Positions 44,966 through 55,237 of a stretch of DNA of 64,000 bases are shown here, piece after piece. Made by a program: the position numbers and the translations under genes. The first letter of the stretch is position 1. Each line of letters begins with the position of its first letter. This DNA is from Plasmopara viticola (taxonomy: Eukaryota; Oomycota; Peronosporomycetes; Peronosporales; Peronosporaceae), in the NCBI GenBank assembly GCA_001695595.3, contig MBPM02000006.1, positions 496,001 to 560,000 of the forward strand, read 5' to 3'. Under the pieces are notes generated by a model. The model was not told where the DNA came from. It saw only the letters and a list, made by a program, of their open reading frames with translations, and made no database searches.

Positions 44966-45442
44966 ATGGCAAAGAAGCTCGACGTGTTTTCGACCACGAA
45001 CGAGTACTCCAAGACGTATGTCTTTCACGAAGAAGACCACACGTTGGGCAATGCATTGCGCTATGTGTTGATGCGAAAGTACGTTTCGATGGCAAAGCGT
45101 CATGACGGCCAAGTCTGACTTTGGTGGCGTCCTGCAACCTTTATTGCGTGTTGTTGTAGCCCTGACGTGAACTTTTGCGGCTATACCATTCCACACCCGT
45201 CGGAACCCAAGATGCACATTCGTTTGCAGACTCGTCAAGGTAAAAGGGGGGAGGCAACGGTGAATGATAGAGTGCAGCAAGACTGACGGAAGGTTATCGT
45301 GGTGGTTGTTGCAGGTGCGCCCGTCGACGAAACTCTTCGCTCGGGCCTCGTGGATTTGCGCAAGGTATCGACGCAGATTGGCGACGCGTATCGCAAGGAG
45401 CTCAAGGCGTTCAAACGCAAGGCCAGCAAGTCGCGAGCTTGA
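44966..45442 (+). CDS. RNA polymerase I and III subunit RPAC2 (AC19)
   Basis: Small subunit shared by RNA polymerases I and III; it pairs with AC40 in the alpha-like assembly platform. Exons 44966-45078, 45160-45239 and 45315-45442 give 106 residues. Introns of 81 and 75 bp use GTACGT/TTGTAG and GTAAAA/TTGCAG. Diagnostic residues: [18 protein letters not shown], then [20 protein letters not shown] and IRLQTRQG, ending in a lysine-rich helix. Splicing as given makes the MRN|PDV and TRQ|GAPVDE junctions match the family. It is somewhat shorter than the human protein (133 residues by memory), mainly at the N-terminus. It shares a very short divergent upstream region with the acidic protein on the other strand. 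Confidence 0.92.
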
Positions 45443-45528
45443 CGTGACGTTAACTAAATATTTGCATTTACTATTGCCAAGTTAAAATTTCGTAAGACTT
45501 GTCAAATCCTAACATTTAATCCCCATCA

Positions 45529-45912
45529 ATGGTGCGGCAACGCTGTCTCAAGCCGCTGCTCCAGCGTTCAATGGCCACGCGTGCTATCCCGACACTATTA
45601 ACGCCCGCAGAGCGCACGGAAGTCTTGAGCCAGATTACAAGCGCATGGGAAGTAGTGCCCGATCGCGACGCCATTCGCCGCACTTTTGCATTCCGCGACT
45701 TTAACGAAGCCTGGGGGTTCATGAGTCGCATTGCTCTGTTGGCCGAACAGATGGGACACCATCCCGAATGGTTCAACGTCTACAACCGCGTCGACGTGAC
45801 GCTCAGCACCCACGACTGCGGTGGCTTGTCCCAGAATGACGCTGACATGGCCATCGCCATGAATTCGTATGCCCACGCAGTCTCAGGAAGGCAGTCAAGT
45901 AGCTCTTCATAA
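45529..45912 (+). CDS. Pterin-4a-carbinolamine dehydratase
   Basis: Enzyme of the PCD/DCoH family that dehydrates 4a-hydroxytetrahydropterin during cofactor recycling for aromatic amino acid hydroxylases. The 127-residue frame has the family signature [20 protein letters not shown] followed by [16 protein letters not shown]; the paired histidines of GHHPEW form the active site. Upstream is the usual helix ([10 protein letters not shown]...W) and the strand [15 protein letters not shown]. The first 14 residues precede a second methionine (MATRAIP) and could be a weak mitochondrial presequence, or translation may start at the second ATG. The start lies 86 bp after the RPAC2 stop on the same strand. 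Confidence 0.93.
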   Translation: MVRQRCLKPLLQRSMATRAIPTLLTPAERTEVLSQITSAWEVVPDRDAIRRTFAFRDFNEAWGFMSRIALLAEQMGHHPEWFNVYNRVDVTLSTHDCGGLSQNDADMAIAMNSYAHAVSGRQSSSSS

Positions 45913-46077
45913 GCGAGGAAAGAAAAGTCCCGATCTTTTTGTCCAGCACGGTAGGTAGTCTGCCCACAATAAAACGTCGCGACTTTTCGTTCGTCCTCCT
46001 TTAGGTGACCCACATCGTTTTTCGACAAAACCTTACGTCGATCAAACCATCAAAACCAAGCCGACGATCTTGACCAG

Positions 46078-47799
46078 ATGACGACGCTCGAGACCCTCGC
46101 GCTAGCAGCCGAAGACTACATTAGTCTCTTACGTAAGCTCATCAGCGTCTCCGTACGTCCTCGTTCGTCCTTCCATCTGCCTTTCCATGCGTCAATCAAA
46201 GCCCTTCCTTCCTATGTAGGAACACGTCCAAAACGCCCCCAGTCTCGGGCTCGTGCCCCACGAAAACCTCGTGTCGGACTTTGTGTTGCAAGAATTGGCA
46301 CCGTACGTGGGCGCGACGTTAAGTGTCGAGCGGGTCGAGTTCGTCCCTGGACGTGGCAACGTCATTCTCAAGTACACGTCGCCCAGAGCCTCTCCCGCCA
46401 AGACGCTCGCTTTCGTGGGCGCGCACTTGGACGTCGTACCCGCCAACCCGGAAGCGTGGGTCCGCGACCCATTTACACTGACCGTCGAAGGGGATAAACT
46501 CTACGGACGTGGCACTACCGACTGCCTTGGGCACGTCGCTCTATTAACATGTACGTCATAGCAGTATCTCGCTCACTCAAGTACCATTTCAAACCATCTC
46601 CAATGACTCTTTGCAATCGCCCAGTACTATTTCGCGAATTGGCCAAGCACGCGATTGACTTGACGACGCAAATCATTGGCGTCTTGATTGCGTCGGAAGA
46701 GAATAGCGAGATCGAAGGCGTGGGGGTCGAGACGTTGATGGCCGCGGGGCACTTGGACTGTCTCAAGCGCGGGCCCGTTTTGTGGCTCGATTGCTCGGAC
46801 AGTCAACCGTGTATCGGGACGGCTGGCGCCATTACGTGGTCGTTGCACGCCACGGGCAAACTCTTTCACAGTGGCTTGCCCCACTTGGGCATCAATAGCC
46901 TGGAATTGGCCATGGATGCCATGGCGAAGATTCAAGCCTTTTTCTACCAGACGTTCCCTGCGCTGGCCAAGGAGCGCGAGTACAATTACGCGTGTCCCTC
47001 GACCATGAAACCCACGCGCATGGAATCGTCCTTGAATGGATTGAATCAAATGTACGCTTATCTAGATTCTTGGCGGATTCTTGTTGCTTTGGTCACGATC
47101 GCGTCGTGTGTAGCCCTGCGTGGACGAAAATCGCCGGCGACGTGCGGCTGTCTCCCTTTTACGACATGCAAGAGGTGCGTCGCTCGCAGTTGAAGGACGT
47201 TGCGACGTTTTTGATTGCATGTGCTTTGGCAATAGATGATTGCTACCATGACGGCCTTTGTCGAGAAACTCAATGGCGAGATTGCGTCGTTGGAAGGCGC
47301 TCGTGGCCCCGTTTCCAAGTACGCGCTGCCGGATGAAGACGGCCGAGGCACGATTGCGCTCGTGTTTGACAAGACGTACTACGAAGGCATTGCGTGCTCT
47401 CTGGATTCCATTGGCTACAAGTACGCCACTGCATTGATGCGGTTTCTCTCTGACGTGGATAGCTGACTCGATTGTGTCTGTCTCTAGTGCTCTCGTGGCG
47501 TCCATTGAAACAGTGTTGGGAGCTGCTAAACCATTTTCCATTAGTGGAAGGTAACTTTTTTTTTTTTTTTTTTTGGATTTTTGGGAATTGCACAACCTAA
47601 TTTTGGAATCTACTTTTGCTCCGCTAGTCTGCCCCTTGTGCGCAACATGCAACGCAGTGGCTTTGACCTCACGCTCGTTGGGTTTGGCAAAAGCGCCGTC
47701 TACCATGGCGACAATGAATATTGTCTCTTGAGTGACATGCAACACGCCATGCAAATCCTCGCGCTGACGATTGCCAATGTCGAAAAAGCCGAGGCGTGA
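46078..47799 (+). CDS. Acetylornithine deacetylase, M20 metallopeptidase family
   Basis: Predicted zinc hydrolase that splits N-acetylornithine to ornithine and acetate in arginine biosynthesis. Seven exons inferred: 46078-46152, 46220-46550, 46625-47051, 47114-47174, 47236-47420, 47488-47550 and 47628-47799, giving 437 residues; all junctions keep frame. M20 metal sites: FVGAHLDVVPANP (His94, Asp96), GRGTTDCLGHVAL (Asp126), LIASEENSEI (Glu160/161), then ATGKLFHSGLPHLGINSLEL, CPSTMKPTRMESS, IAGDVRLSPFYDMQE, RGPVSKYALPDE and the final VYHGDNEYCLLSDM. The order and length resemble the plant-type acetylornithine deacetylase as I remember it, more than bacterial ArgE. Intron 6 holds a 19-T run (47556-47574). 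It ends 68 bp from the convergent kinase gene. Confidence 0.88.
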
Positions 47800-47867
47800 G
47801 TCAATACAATGCAAAAAAGCCAGCTTCGTGTCGTTTGTGTCTTTTGATTCTATCTTCTAGATTTAAT

Positions 47868-50800
47868 CTAGTGCGCTGCTTTTCGCTGCCACGACATTTG
47901 CGTAAACTGTGGACTCTGTGGAATCGTTGGTTTCTTCTTTCGTGTCACGGCGTGGCGTTGCTGTGCGTGGTGGGTGCCTAGATTTAACATGGCGGTCGTG
48001 ACAGCGGACGGTAACTTGGCGTACGAGCGTTTGGTGAGTAGATTGACGTAGAACAATCGGCCCGTGATGGGATCCGATTGCCGGACCCATTCTTTCGGCA
48101 ATTGACTCGACGACGCTGGACGTGCACTGGGACACGACGTCGAGGGGGTGGACGCCACTCCAGCCGTCGACTCGGACGCCAACGAGGTGGACGGAGACGC
48201 CGACGACGGCGTGGCTGCACACGGCTCGAGGCCTGGATTTTTCCACGACGCAACTTGCGTGACTGGATTATAGTAATACACCCGGCCGCTTTTCGAATGG
48301 GTACGCCGTACCCATCCCTCTGGTACAACGGGGGCAGATTTAAGAGTCCGTCCACTCGTCGATTGGCGACGTTGGGAGGAAGCAGTAGCGGCTGTGAGGG
48401 TCGAGTGGACACGGTCTGGCCCACGGCGTGCCTCTGTTTTCAGCAACGAAGTCGCCAGAGTCTCCGTGCCCCGCTTGGTACTTTGAGTTTGCAGTCGCTG
48501 TGACGTGGATTTTCCGTGACGGTCCGTAGATAAAATCGGATACGTGGACCGATCGAGACGGGACGACGTCGTCGATGGGATGGCCCATCGAGTACTCTCT
48601 TGACCATGATTGCCCTGTAATGGTCGATTCGTACTCGTACTACTAGCCACCGAGACGACGTCGTCAGTTTCGTGAGCTGTGCGATTGAATCCACGTCTCT
48701 TTGACTCATTCGTAGATGAAATCCGCGACGCAAACGCACTTTTTGGACGGAGTAACGAGCGTGTCGATATTTTCCGAGAAGCTACGTCACGAGATGCCAT
48801 GGCTCGTGGCCTGTCTCCCTCTTGCTCTAGTGTCGTCAGCGCCACGTCTTGCGTCTCATGCCTTTCACTCTCGTGATCTTCTTCGGGTTCAAGCGATTTC
48901 ATCTCCCCTTTATCCCTCACGGGCAAAGTATCCGATGCAGCTTCTTGTCGACCATCCTGTGCTTCCCACGCATTCAAGGGTTTCGTGCACGACTTGCTCC
49001 CTTCCAACGAGGCCCGTGGATTCAATAATCCGACCTTTGCAAACTCCTGCACTTCCTTCTGAATCAACGTCTTTAAGTGATCGAGTGAACACTCGGTGAC
49101 GTCAAACTCAAACTCGAACGAGTGATCGACCCAATAATCGGGTGGGGCCCCCAATTGGGTCCGGATTTTTTGAAAATAGGCATGGTCCAACGCCTCTTTA
49201 GCAGAAATCCGTTGAGCTGGATTAATGCACAAGAATCGACGCAAGAGATTCATCGCTTCCGACGACGCCGTGGGGAACATGTTCGTAAAGGCATTCGGCG
49301 AACAAGGTGGCAATCGCTCCAAATAGGCCAACGCATCGCCTTCGACATCGTACCCACGCTGGTCCCGCGAAGGTACGGGCAAAAGCGCAAAAATCCGCGC
49401 CAATTGATCCAAAAAATCCGTCCCTGGGAACAAAGGGCGTCGAGTCAATAATTCGCCAAAGATACACCCAATGGACCACATGTCGACGGCTTCCGTATAG
49501 ACCCCCGTGGGGGCGAGCATGATCTCGGGAGGCCGGTACCACCGCGTGACGACGTACTCGGTCATGACCGCTTCGGTACCGTGTACCCCCCGACACGCCA
49601 CCGGACGCGTTTCGAGTGGTACATACCGCGATAAGCCAAAATCCGTAATCTGCACGTCACACGCTTTACTCACGAGGATATTCCCGGGTTTTAGATCCCG
49701 ATGCAAGACGCCGTTGGCATGCAACGTGTGCGCTCCGCACAAGAGCTGGTACAAGATTGCAGCAATGTGCGTGTCTTCCAACTTGGTCTTGCTCTGGATC
49801 AATCGGTGGAGATCCGTATCGACGAGTTGCATCATGAGGTACAATTCGTCGTGTTCCACCCACGTGCTTAGATTTTCCAACGACGCAATGTTGGGGTGGT
49901 TGCCAAAGTACCGCATGAGCCGGATTTCCCGCAACGTGTGCTTGGCGTCCCACGCGTCGCCGGCCATGGGCGTGATCTTCTTGATTGCAACGTTCGTGTT
50001 GGTCTCCGTATCGACGGCAGCACAGACGATGCCATACGACCCTTCTCCCAAGACGCGGAGCGGGCGGTACTTGGACGGTACATGAAAGGCACACCCGTTG
50101 AGACTAAATCCAGTACCAGTCTCGGGCTTGGTACCAGGAGGCGAGTCATTGTTGTCTTGACTGGTACCTCCATCCACTTTGACACGTTGCGGCTCGAGTT
50201 CCTGTGGCTCCCTTTGCGGCGTGCTCGAGCCATGCGAAAAGGCTTCGACTTCATCGGTAATGTAGGCGCGTAACGTTGCGAGGGGCAGCGATTGCGTATC
50301 AAAGGCAAATTCGAGCGAATGAGCGAGATGGAGAGGATGGATCGCCCCCCATTCGTCTTGCACGCCGGTTAGGAACGGATGGTTCAAGGCAGTATCGGCT
50401 GAAATGCGTTCCTTGGGGTTAAAACACAACAAGTGTCGAAGGAGATCGAGCGCTTGAGAGCCGATTGTACCACTGAATTTCGTTTCTAAGGCATCGATGG
50501 GTGGAACAGGGAGCGACGAGAGAAACTTGAGCGCGTCGTTTTCAATCACATAGCCCCGATCGTCGGGGTCAGGTACCGGCAAGACTTGGAACACCCGCGT
50601 CAATTGATCCATGAAATCGGTACCGGGGAACAGGGGGCGACGGGACACTAATTCGCCCAAAATACACCCGACGGACCACATGTCAATGGCCCCATCGTAG
50701 GTACCATTGGGTGCCAACATGAGTTCAGGGGGGCGGTACCACCTTGTGACCACGTACTCGGTCATCATGGACACTTGGTCCTCTGCCGTCTGTTGCGGTC

Positions 50801-51442
50801 CATTCTTTGGCATCATCCGCGCCAGGCCAAAGTCGGTGATCTTTAATTCACAGTCTTTGTTCAGTAACAAGTTCCCTGGTTTTAAATCCCGATGCAAAAC
50901 GCCATTGTCGTGCATGGCTTTGACGCCCGAGAGGAGCTGGTACATGATGACGCGGATATGTCCTTCGGTCAAGGGACACGAACTCTGAATAAGACGGTGC
51001 AAGTCCGTATCCGCCAATTCCATCATCATATACAGTTCGTCCTTGTCTTTGCACATGCTCAAATCTTTCAAAGAGATAATCTATGACAAAAACCCACGGC
51101 AAAAAAAAAGGTACTTTTAAAATGAAAAAAAAAGGTGCCCATAAAAACCAATACACAATAATAAGGCCCAAAACGCACATTTTCATGCGCGCCAAGGCAG
51201 CGCATGAGGCGGATTTCTCGTAACGTGTGGGTGGCATCCCACTCGTCGCCAGCCATGGGCATGATTTTCTTAATCGCCAGCTTCTCCTTCGTCTCGGTAT
51301 TGCGTACGGAACACACGACTCCATAAGAGCCTTGCCCAATAGCGTCAATAGGATGGTACTTGCGGTCCACATTAAACGTACACCCATTGATAGTGAACCC
51401 GTACTCAGTAATAAGTGGGACGCAAACGTCATCCCTCCCCAT
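47868..51442 (-). CDS. Tandem MAP kinase with two WW domains
   Basis: A single predicted 1158-residue protein with two complete MAP kinase domains in series. Exons: 51179-51442 and 47868-51080; the 98-bp intron (donor GTGCGT, acceptor TTTGTCATAG) rejoins HEN|IISLKDL. Domain 1 (about 29-330): GQGSYG at 36-41, Lys58, HRD 151-153, DFG 171-173, TEY 195-197. Domain 2 (about 425-725): GEGSYG at 433-438, Lys455, HRD 548-550, DFG 568-570, TEY 595-597. Both have VVTRWYRPPE. A disordered linker follows, then WW1 (about 1007-1039, with GW...YYYNP...SW) and WW2 (about 1082-1112), where the second Trp is replaced by Tyr. Both kinases keep all catalytic residues, so both may be active. WW domains would bind proline-rich partners. 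The 3 kb uninterrupted exon argues against a prediction artefact. Confidence 0.9.
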
Positions 51443-51854
51443 TTTCCTTGGCTCTTCCACTCGCAACTTTCCAGTCGCCAACCCCTATTGCATGCGGGCA
51501 AGCTGGAGAAGCAAAGTTTGCCAACGCTCGCGTTTTCAATTAGTCTATGGGACGAAGGTTCGCTACTTTTAAATACGCGCTCGCTATATATATCGATGCA
51601 GGCCACATGCGATGCGCTCATCTCTATCGCTGCAAAGGCCGGGAAGACGGGCTGATCCCGTGGGAGTTTCCATCGCGCAAAAAAAAACCAACTTGACGAG
51701 ATTGTGTCCTACGTGTGCAACAAAGAGCAAAAAGGGTACATTGGCAAAAATCCAAAACCGGAAAAGACACACAGGAAAAGACACTACGAACTGCATTGGT
51801 CTCAGAAAGCAAAAGATCATTTCGGTCGCTCCCTCCTCCTCCATTTTCTTTTTT

Positions 51855-51870
51855 CTCATTCTGCAACTGT
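51855..51870 (+). promoter_or_regulatory. Oomycete-type initiator (Inr) element candidate
   Basis: The sequence CTCATTCTGCAACTGT agrees with the oomycete core initiator as I remember it (GCTCATTYYNCAWTTT) at most positions. It lies directly before the ATG at 51875, implying a very short 5' leader, which is common in these organisms. A single motif match is moderate evidence. Confidence 0.45.
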
Positions 51871-51874
51871 AGCC

Positions 51875-52486
51875 ATGCTGTTTCCATCCCTGAGTCTCCT
51901 CCTGTGGCTACGCGCGTGTCTTGCACTGGCCGAACGCGACACGCTCTGTGACGATGCGTTTCCTGTGACGTGTGCCGACTCGCCACCAACGGACTATCGA
52001 TGTGGCTCGAATGGACTCTGGGCACTCCAAAACGGCTGCTTCCTGTGTGTCGATGCCCTCACGTGTCTCGCCACTGATGCGAAAGCAACCATTGCCCAAG
52101 AAGAAGCAAAGCCTCGGCCTTCTCTTGGAAACGTCCCGTCGATTCGTTGGCAAACTCAAGCCCAACAAGTTACAAATGAAAATCTTGCCCGATGGACCAC
52201 TGCAAAGGATGCATTGGCCGCTTCTGCCAAAGTGTTTCATTGGCTCTTTGCCATTCCAGTGGCTCTCGTGGCTCTGTCCCTCTTTCTCGTCCTTCGTGCG
52301 CGTATCCCATTACGGGCCGAAGACCAAGAGACGCAAGAGATTATGGGCAACGACACGGTTAAGATTGAAATGAATGGCGGCCATTCGCGGATCGATCGCC
52401 TTGAGGAGACGCAATCGCTCTTGTCGAAAGCGAAGCAGAAGGATAGTTACGAAGCGATCAAACTCACGGGTTTTCGATCGAGATGA
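51875..52486 (+). CDS. Secreted/type I membrane protein of unknown function
   Basis: 203 residues. Starts with a clear signal peptide (MLFPSLSLLLWLRACLALA) followed by a short ectodomain with eight cysteines in the first 50 residues after cleavage (CDDAF..TC, CGSNGLW, GCFLCVDALTC), then a helical polar stretch. A single transmembrane segment follows (WLFAIPVALVALSLFLVL, about residues 130-147) and a charged cytosolic tail of about 55 residues. I do not recognise the family; the layout suggests a surface or endomembrane receptor-like protein. The frame is open upstream of this ATG, but the signal peptide and initiator position support 51875. Its stop is 45 bp from that of TPT1 on the opposite strand. 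Confidence 0.75.
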   Translation: MLFPSLSLLLWLRACLALAERDTLCDDAFPVTCADSPPTDYRCGSNGLWALQNGCFLCVDALTCLATDAKATIAQEEAKPRPSLGNVPSIRWQTQAQQVTNENLARWTTAKDALAASAKVFHWLFAIPVALVALSLFLVLRARIPLRAEDQETQEIMGNDTVKIEMNGGHSRIDRLEETQSLLSKAKQKDSYEAIKLTGFRSR

Positions 52487-52531
52487 TACGTTAAAAGAAA
52501 CGAACCTCTTTTTTTAGTCGTAAATCAGGAC

Positions 52532-53200
52532 TCATGCTGTGCCTTGTTTCTTGTACAACACTGACCCCTCTGTTGTAATGGCCAAGAGAAAATAGTGGCG
52601 GCTAATACATCCCGTGTCGCCCCTCCCGGGACTCAAAAGCACGTCGTTGCTCGACCTGTAAAACTTAATGCCGTCCTGCACGGCGGTGGACACATCAATG
52701 TACACGAGGACATTGCACGTAGCCCGCATGGCGCGCCCGACGACGTGATCCATCACGTGCTTTTCCGTAAAGTGAATGTGATTGCGTTGCATCTTGGAGA
52801 GGCCCGTCTGCCAGATGTGGTCCCACTTGTCGCGGTACGTTCCATGGACACAGTGACCTAGGGCGGTCGGGTCTTCGATGGGCGTCAAGAGGTCCGTGTC
52901 CTGGACCAATGCAAGGGAGTGTCCTTGATTCGCACGAATGTACTTGACGTCGCCAGACGCATCGGTCGTGATGGTAAACCGCTTCTTTGCGTTCGTCCGC
53001 ACGACGGCTTCGACTTGGGATTCCGTAAAGGACGCGAACAAGGGCAGGGCGAGCAATTGAGCCAACGGAACGAATCCGGACGGGCGCATGTTCAGGTGGA
53101 GATCGACTGCGCCGTGACGCAATGCGTAGGCCAAGGTCTTGGACAAGCGAACCGCAGGTGGATCCGACGTTCGCCCGGATAAACGACGACGTTGGGGCAT
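52532..53200 (-). CDS. TPT1: tRNA 2'-phosphotransferase
   Basis: NAD-dependent enzyme that removes the 2'-phosphate left at the tRNA splice junction after ligation, giving ADP-ribose 1'',2''-cyclic phosphate. A single exon of 222 residues, typical for the family. Conserved blocks are in order: LSKTLAYALRHGAVDLHL (with the catalytic Arg-His), the winged-helix part FVPLAQLLAL, KKRFTITTD...YIRANQGHS, then HGTYRDKWDHIWQTGLSKM, RNHIHFTE, and VLVYIDVSTAVQDGIKFYRSSNDVLL. No active-site residue seems missing. The start ATG at 53200 is 81 bp from the divergent APC13-like gene. Confidence 0.93.
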   Translation of the reverse strand: MPQRRRLSGRTSDPPAVRLSKTLAYALRHGAVDLHLNMRPSGFVPLAQLLALPLFASFTESQVEAVVRTNAKKRFTITTDASGDVKYIRANQGHSLALVQDTDLLTPIEDPTALGHCVHGTYRDKWDHIWQTGLSKMQRNHIHFTEKHVMDHVVGRAMRATCNVLVYIDVSTAVQDGIKFYRSSNDVLLSPGRGDTGCISRHYFLLAITTEGSVLYKKQGTA

Positions 53201-53281
53201 TCTTTAATTTGATAGCGAAGCGTATTTTTGATATAATAAAGGCATAAAGGTTTATTGCGAACATTACCATAAAACGGGACA

Positions 53282-53703
53282 ATGGTGAGTGAAGACTGAA
53301 ACGTGATGAAGAGAAAGGAGCTGACGTGACGGAAATGGAGACAGGATAGCAAGCTTCCGATTCGATTCCTGCGCAAACACTTTTTGGACATCGTCGACGA
53401 CGATTGGATTCGGGACACGCTGTCGGACGATGGTAGGGTGTGTGTATTGCCGGCTATTCATATCGTATGACTGACTCTCATACTTGATGCGAATATGGTA
53501 GAGATTGAAATACCTCCTCTTCTTGATGTTGATTTGAATGGCAGCGAAAGCCCCACAGGTTCGTTGGTAAGACACTGGTTGTGGTATTATTGAATAAAGT
53601 AAGTGGAAGAAACGCAGGTGAGCCCTTGGCGTGGACTGCGGATGAAAAAGTCGATCGCTGGAACGACCTGGGGTTGGACCAATGGGTCAAGGACACAGCT
53701 TGA
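53282..53703 (+). CDS. Anaphase-promoting complex subunit 13 (APC13/Swm1) candidate
   Basis: Small gene not visible as one open frame. Four inferred exons, 53282-53284, 53345-53432, 53502-53558 and 53618-53703, give 77 residues, close to the 74 of human ANAPC13 as I remember it. Exon 1 is the ATG alone, followed by a GTGAGT donor; introns are 60, 69 and 59 bp and all end in AG. The product begins MDSKLPIRFLRKHFLDIVDD, continues DWIRDTLSDDEIEIPP and ends VDRWNDLGLDQWVKDTA. This matches the APC13 layout: MDS start, LD..DD.W near the N-terminus, an acidic I-P segment, and W-DLxLxx near the end. APC13 stabilises TPR subunits of the APC/C ubiquitin ligase. The call rests on pattern resemblance. 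Confidence 0.65.
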
Positions 53704-53780
53704 TACTATCAATTTCCAGAGTCGAGCAAAAAAAAAGCTCAAGTGGCCAATTTAACCAATAAAAAACTTATTGAACAACC

Positions 53781-55142
53781 TTACTTTGCATTTAGTAAAT
53801 AGTCAAGTGCGTCGCCTTCAGAAACGCTTTGAGAGGCTTCAAACGACCTTGCGAACGACACGTTCTGTAGTGCTTCGTGAACCTCTTGAAACGTTGGTCG
53901 ACTGCTTGGCTCATGATCCCAACACCGCTTCATTAAATTCTACTTGACATTGCAACGATCAAACCCGCCAAAACTTTCCAATATTTTGAGTTTAATTGGT
54001 ACCTGACACTCGCGTGGGCAATCCACAGTCGGGACGCGAAAGCGTTCGCCAGCCAAGACTCGTCGCTTGATATCCGAGACATCGGAACCTCGAAACGGAA
54101 TGTCACGACTAAATATCTACGAAAACAGTTCCAATTAAAAGAGATGGAGTCATGCTGGCTTCCCTCAACGTGCCTTACCTCCCATAAAAGAATGCCAAAC
54201 ATATAGACATCTACAGATTTCGAAAATGGCTGACTGTTCAATAGTTCAGGCGGCATGTAGCCAGGAGTTCCAGCACTCGAGCACTTTGTCCTTCACACAT
54301 GCAGTCAGTGTCGCTTGCAAGCGATCAACGATAAAAGCGAAACTCACCGAACGAGACCAAAGTCACAAAGTTTGACGACACCTTGGAAATCCAATAAAAC
54401 ATTGGCACTTTTCAAGTCGCTGGACAATTTCAAATCACAATATCACAATACCAAAGCCAAAAATACGTAACACTCACCGATGAATGATTGCGGGCGTTCT
54501 CGAGTGTAAAAATTGCATGCCGGTCGCAATTTCAGTCTTGAAACCAGTAATTGTGAGCCAATGCCAATGCAATAACAATAACAGTTTTTTCATGTGGTGA
54601 ACATTACTGCGATGCGGGTCCTTTGCTGTATGCTTAAGTACGTGTTGGTTCCATGGAGCAAGTGATGAAGCGAGGACTCGCACAGTTCCATCACCATACA
54701 AAGATGAGGCGGTTCCAAACACGCTCCGATCAGGTTAACGACGTTCGGATGCTTAAGTTTGCTAAAAGAGTTAAGCCACGCTTTAAATGCACGATTCGAA
54801 CGTCAAGTCATTCCTTTAATCTACGTGCACACCTCATAACGAGCAATTCATCCATAAATTCTTGCTTCAGTGCGTCATCCACGCGTGGGTCAAACTTGGC
54901 AAATCGTTCTATTAGCACTCGGAAGGATGGCGACATACTCCACGTACGAGTGATTTCAGCGCAACCGCGTTGTTGCGGTAAATGCCGCGATGGACCAATG
55001 CGACTCCGCCGCCACCAATGGTCTCGCATACCGTCAAGTCAGTAAACGCGATACATTCCCAGCTGCTCGTGTCGTCGCTGTCCATCGTAATATTGGCTCG
55101 ATGTAAAAGGAGCCGACGTTTCAAGCTAAAAGTGAGCAACAT
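53781..55142 (-). CDS. TKL-family protein kinase, eight exons
   Basis: Predicted Ser/Thr kinase of 308 residues. Inferred exons (minus): 54948-55142, 54833-54894, 54608-54761, 54478-54536, 54348-54419, 54179-54290, 54003-54116 and 53781-53939, with introns of 53-82 bp. Joined product: glycine loop ETIGGGGVALVHRG, VALKSL (catalytic lysine), MDELLVMSKLKHPNVVNLIGAC, MVMELCESSLHHLLH, IIHRDLKSANVLLDF, KLCDFGLVR, SSAGTPGYMPPELL, DVYMFGILLWE and CWDHEPSSRPTFQEV. It is almost only a kinase domain. The exon 1/2 boundary is the least certain (GTACGT at 54947 joined to AG before 54894; a GTGGAG donor is an alternative). The start lies 95 bp from the DSCC1 stop. No regulatory domain is visible. Confidence 0.82.
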
Positions 55143-55237
55143 TCACGCAACCGCCTCTAATTGCAAAAATGCCCTTCAATTATGGAATATAACAATAACA
55201 ATCGTGCGAAAATCACGAAACCTGGCTTTTCATCTTT

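Noticed and set aside
44908..45012. N-terminal extension of the acidic protein
   Set aside because: It is antisense to RPAC2 exon 1 and begins without an ATG.
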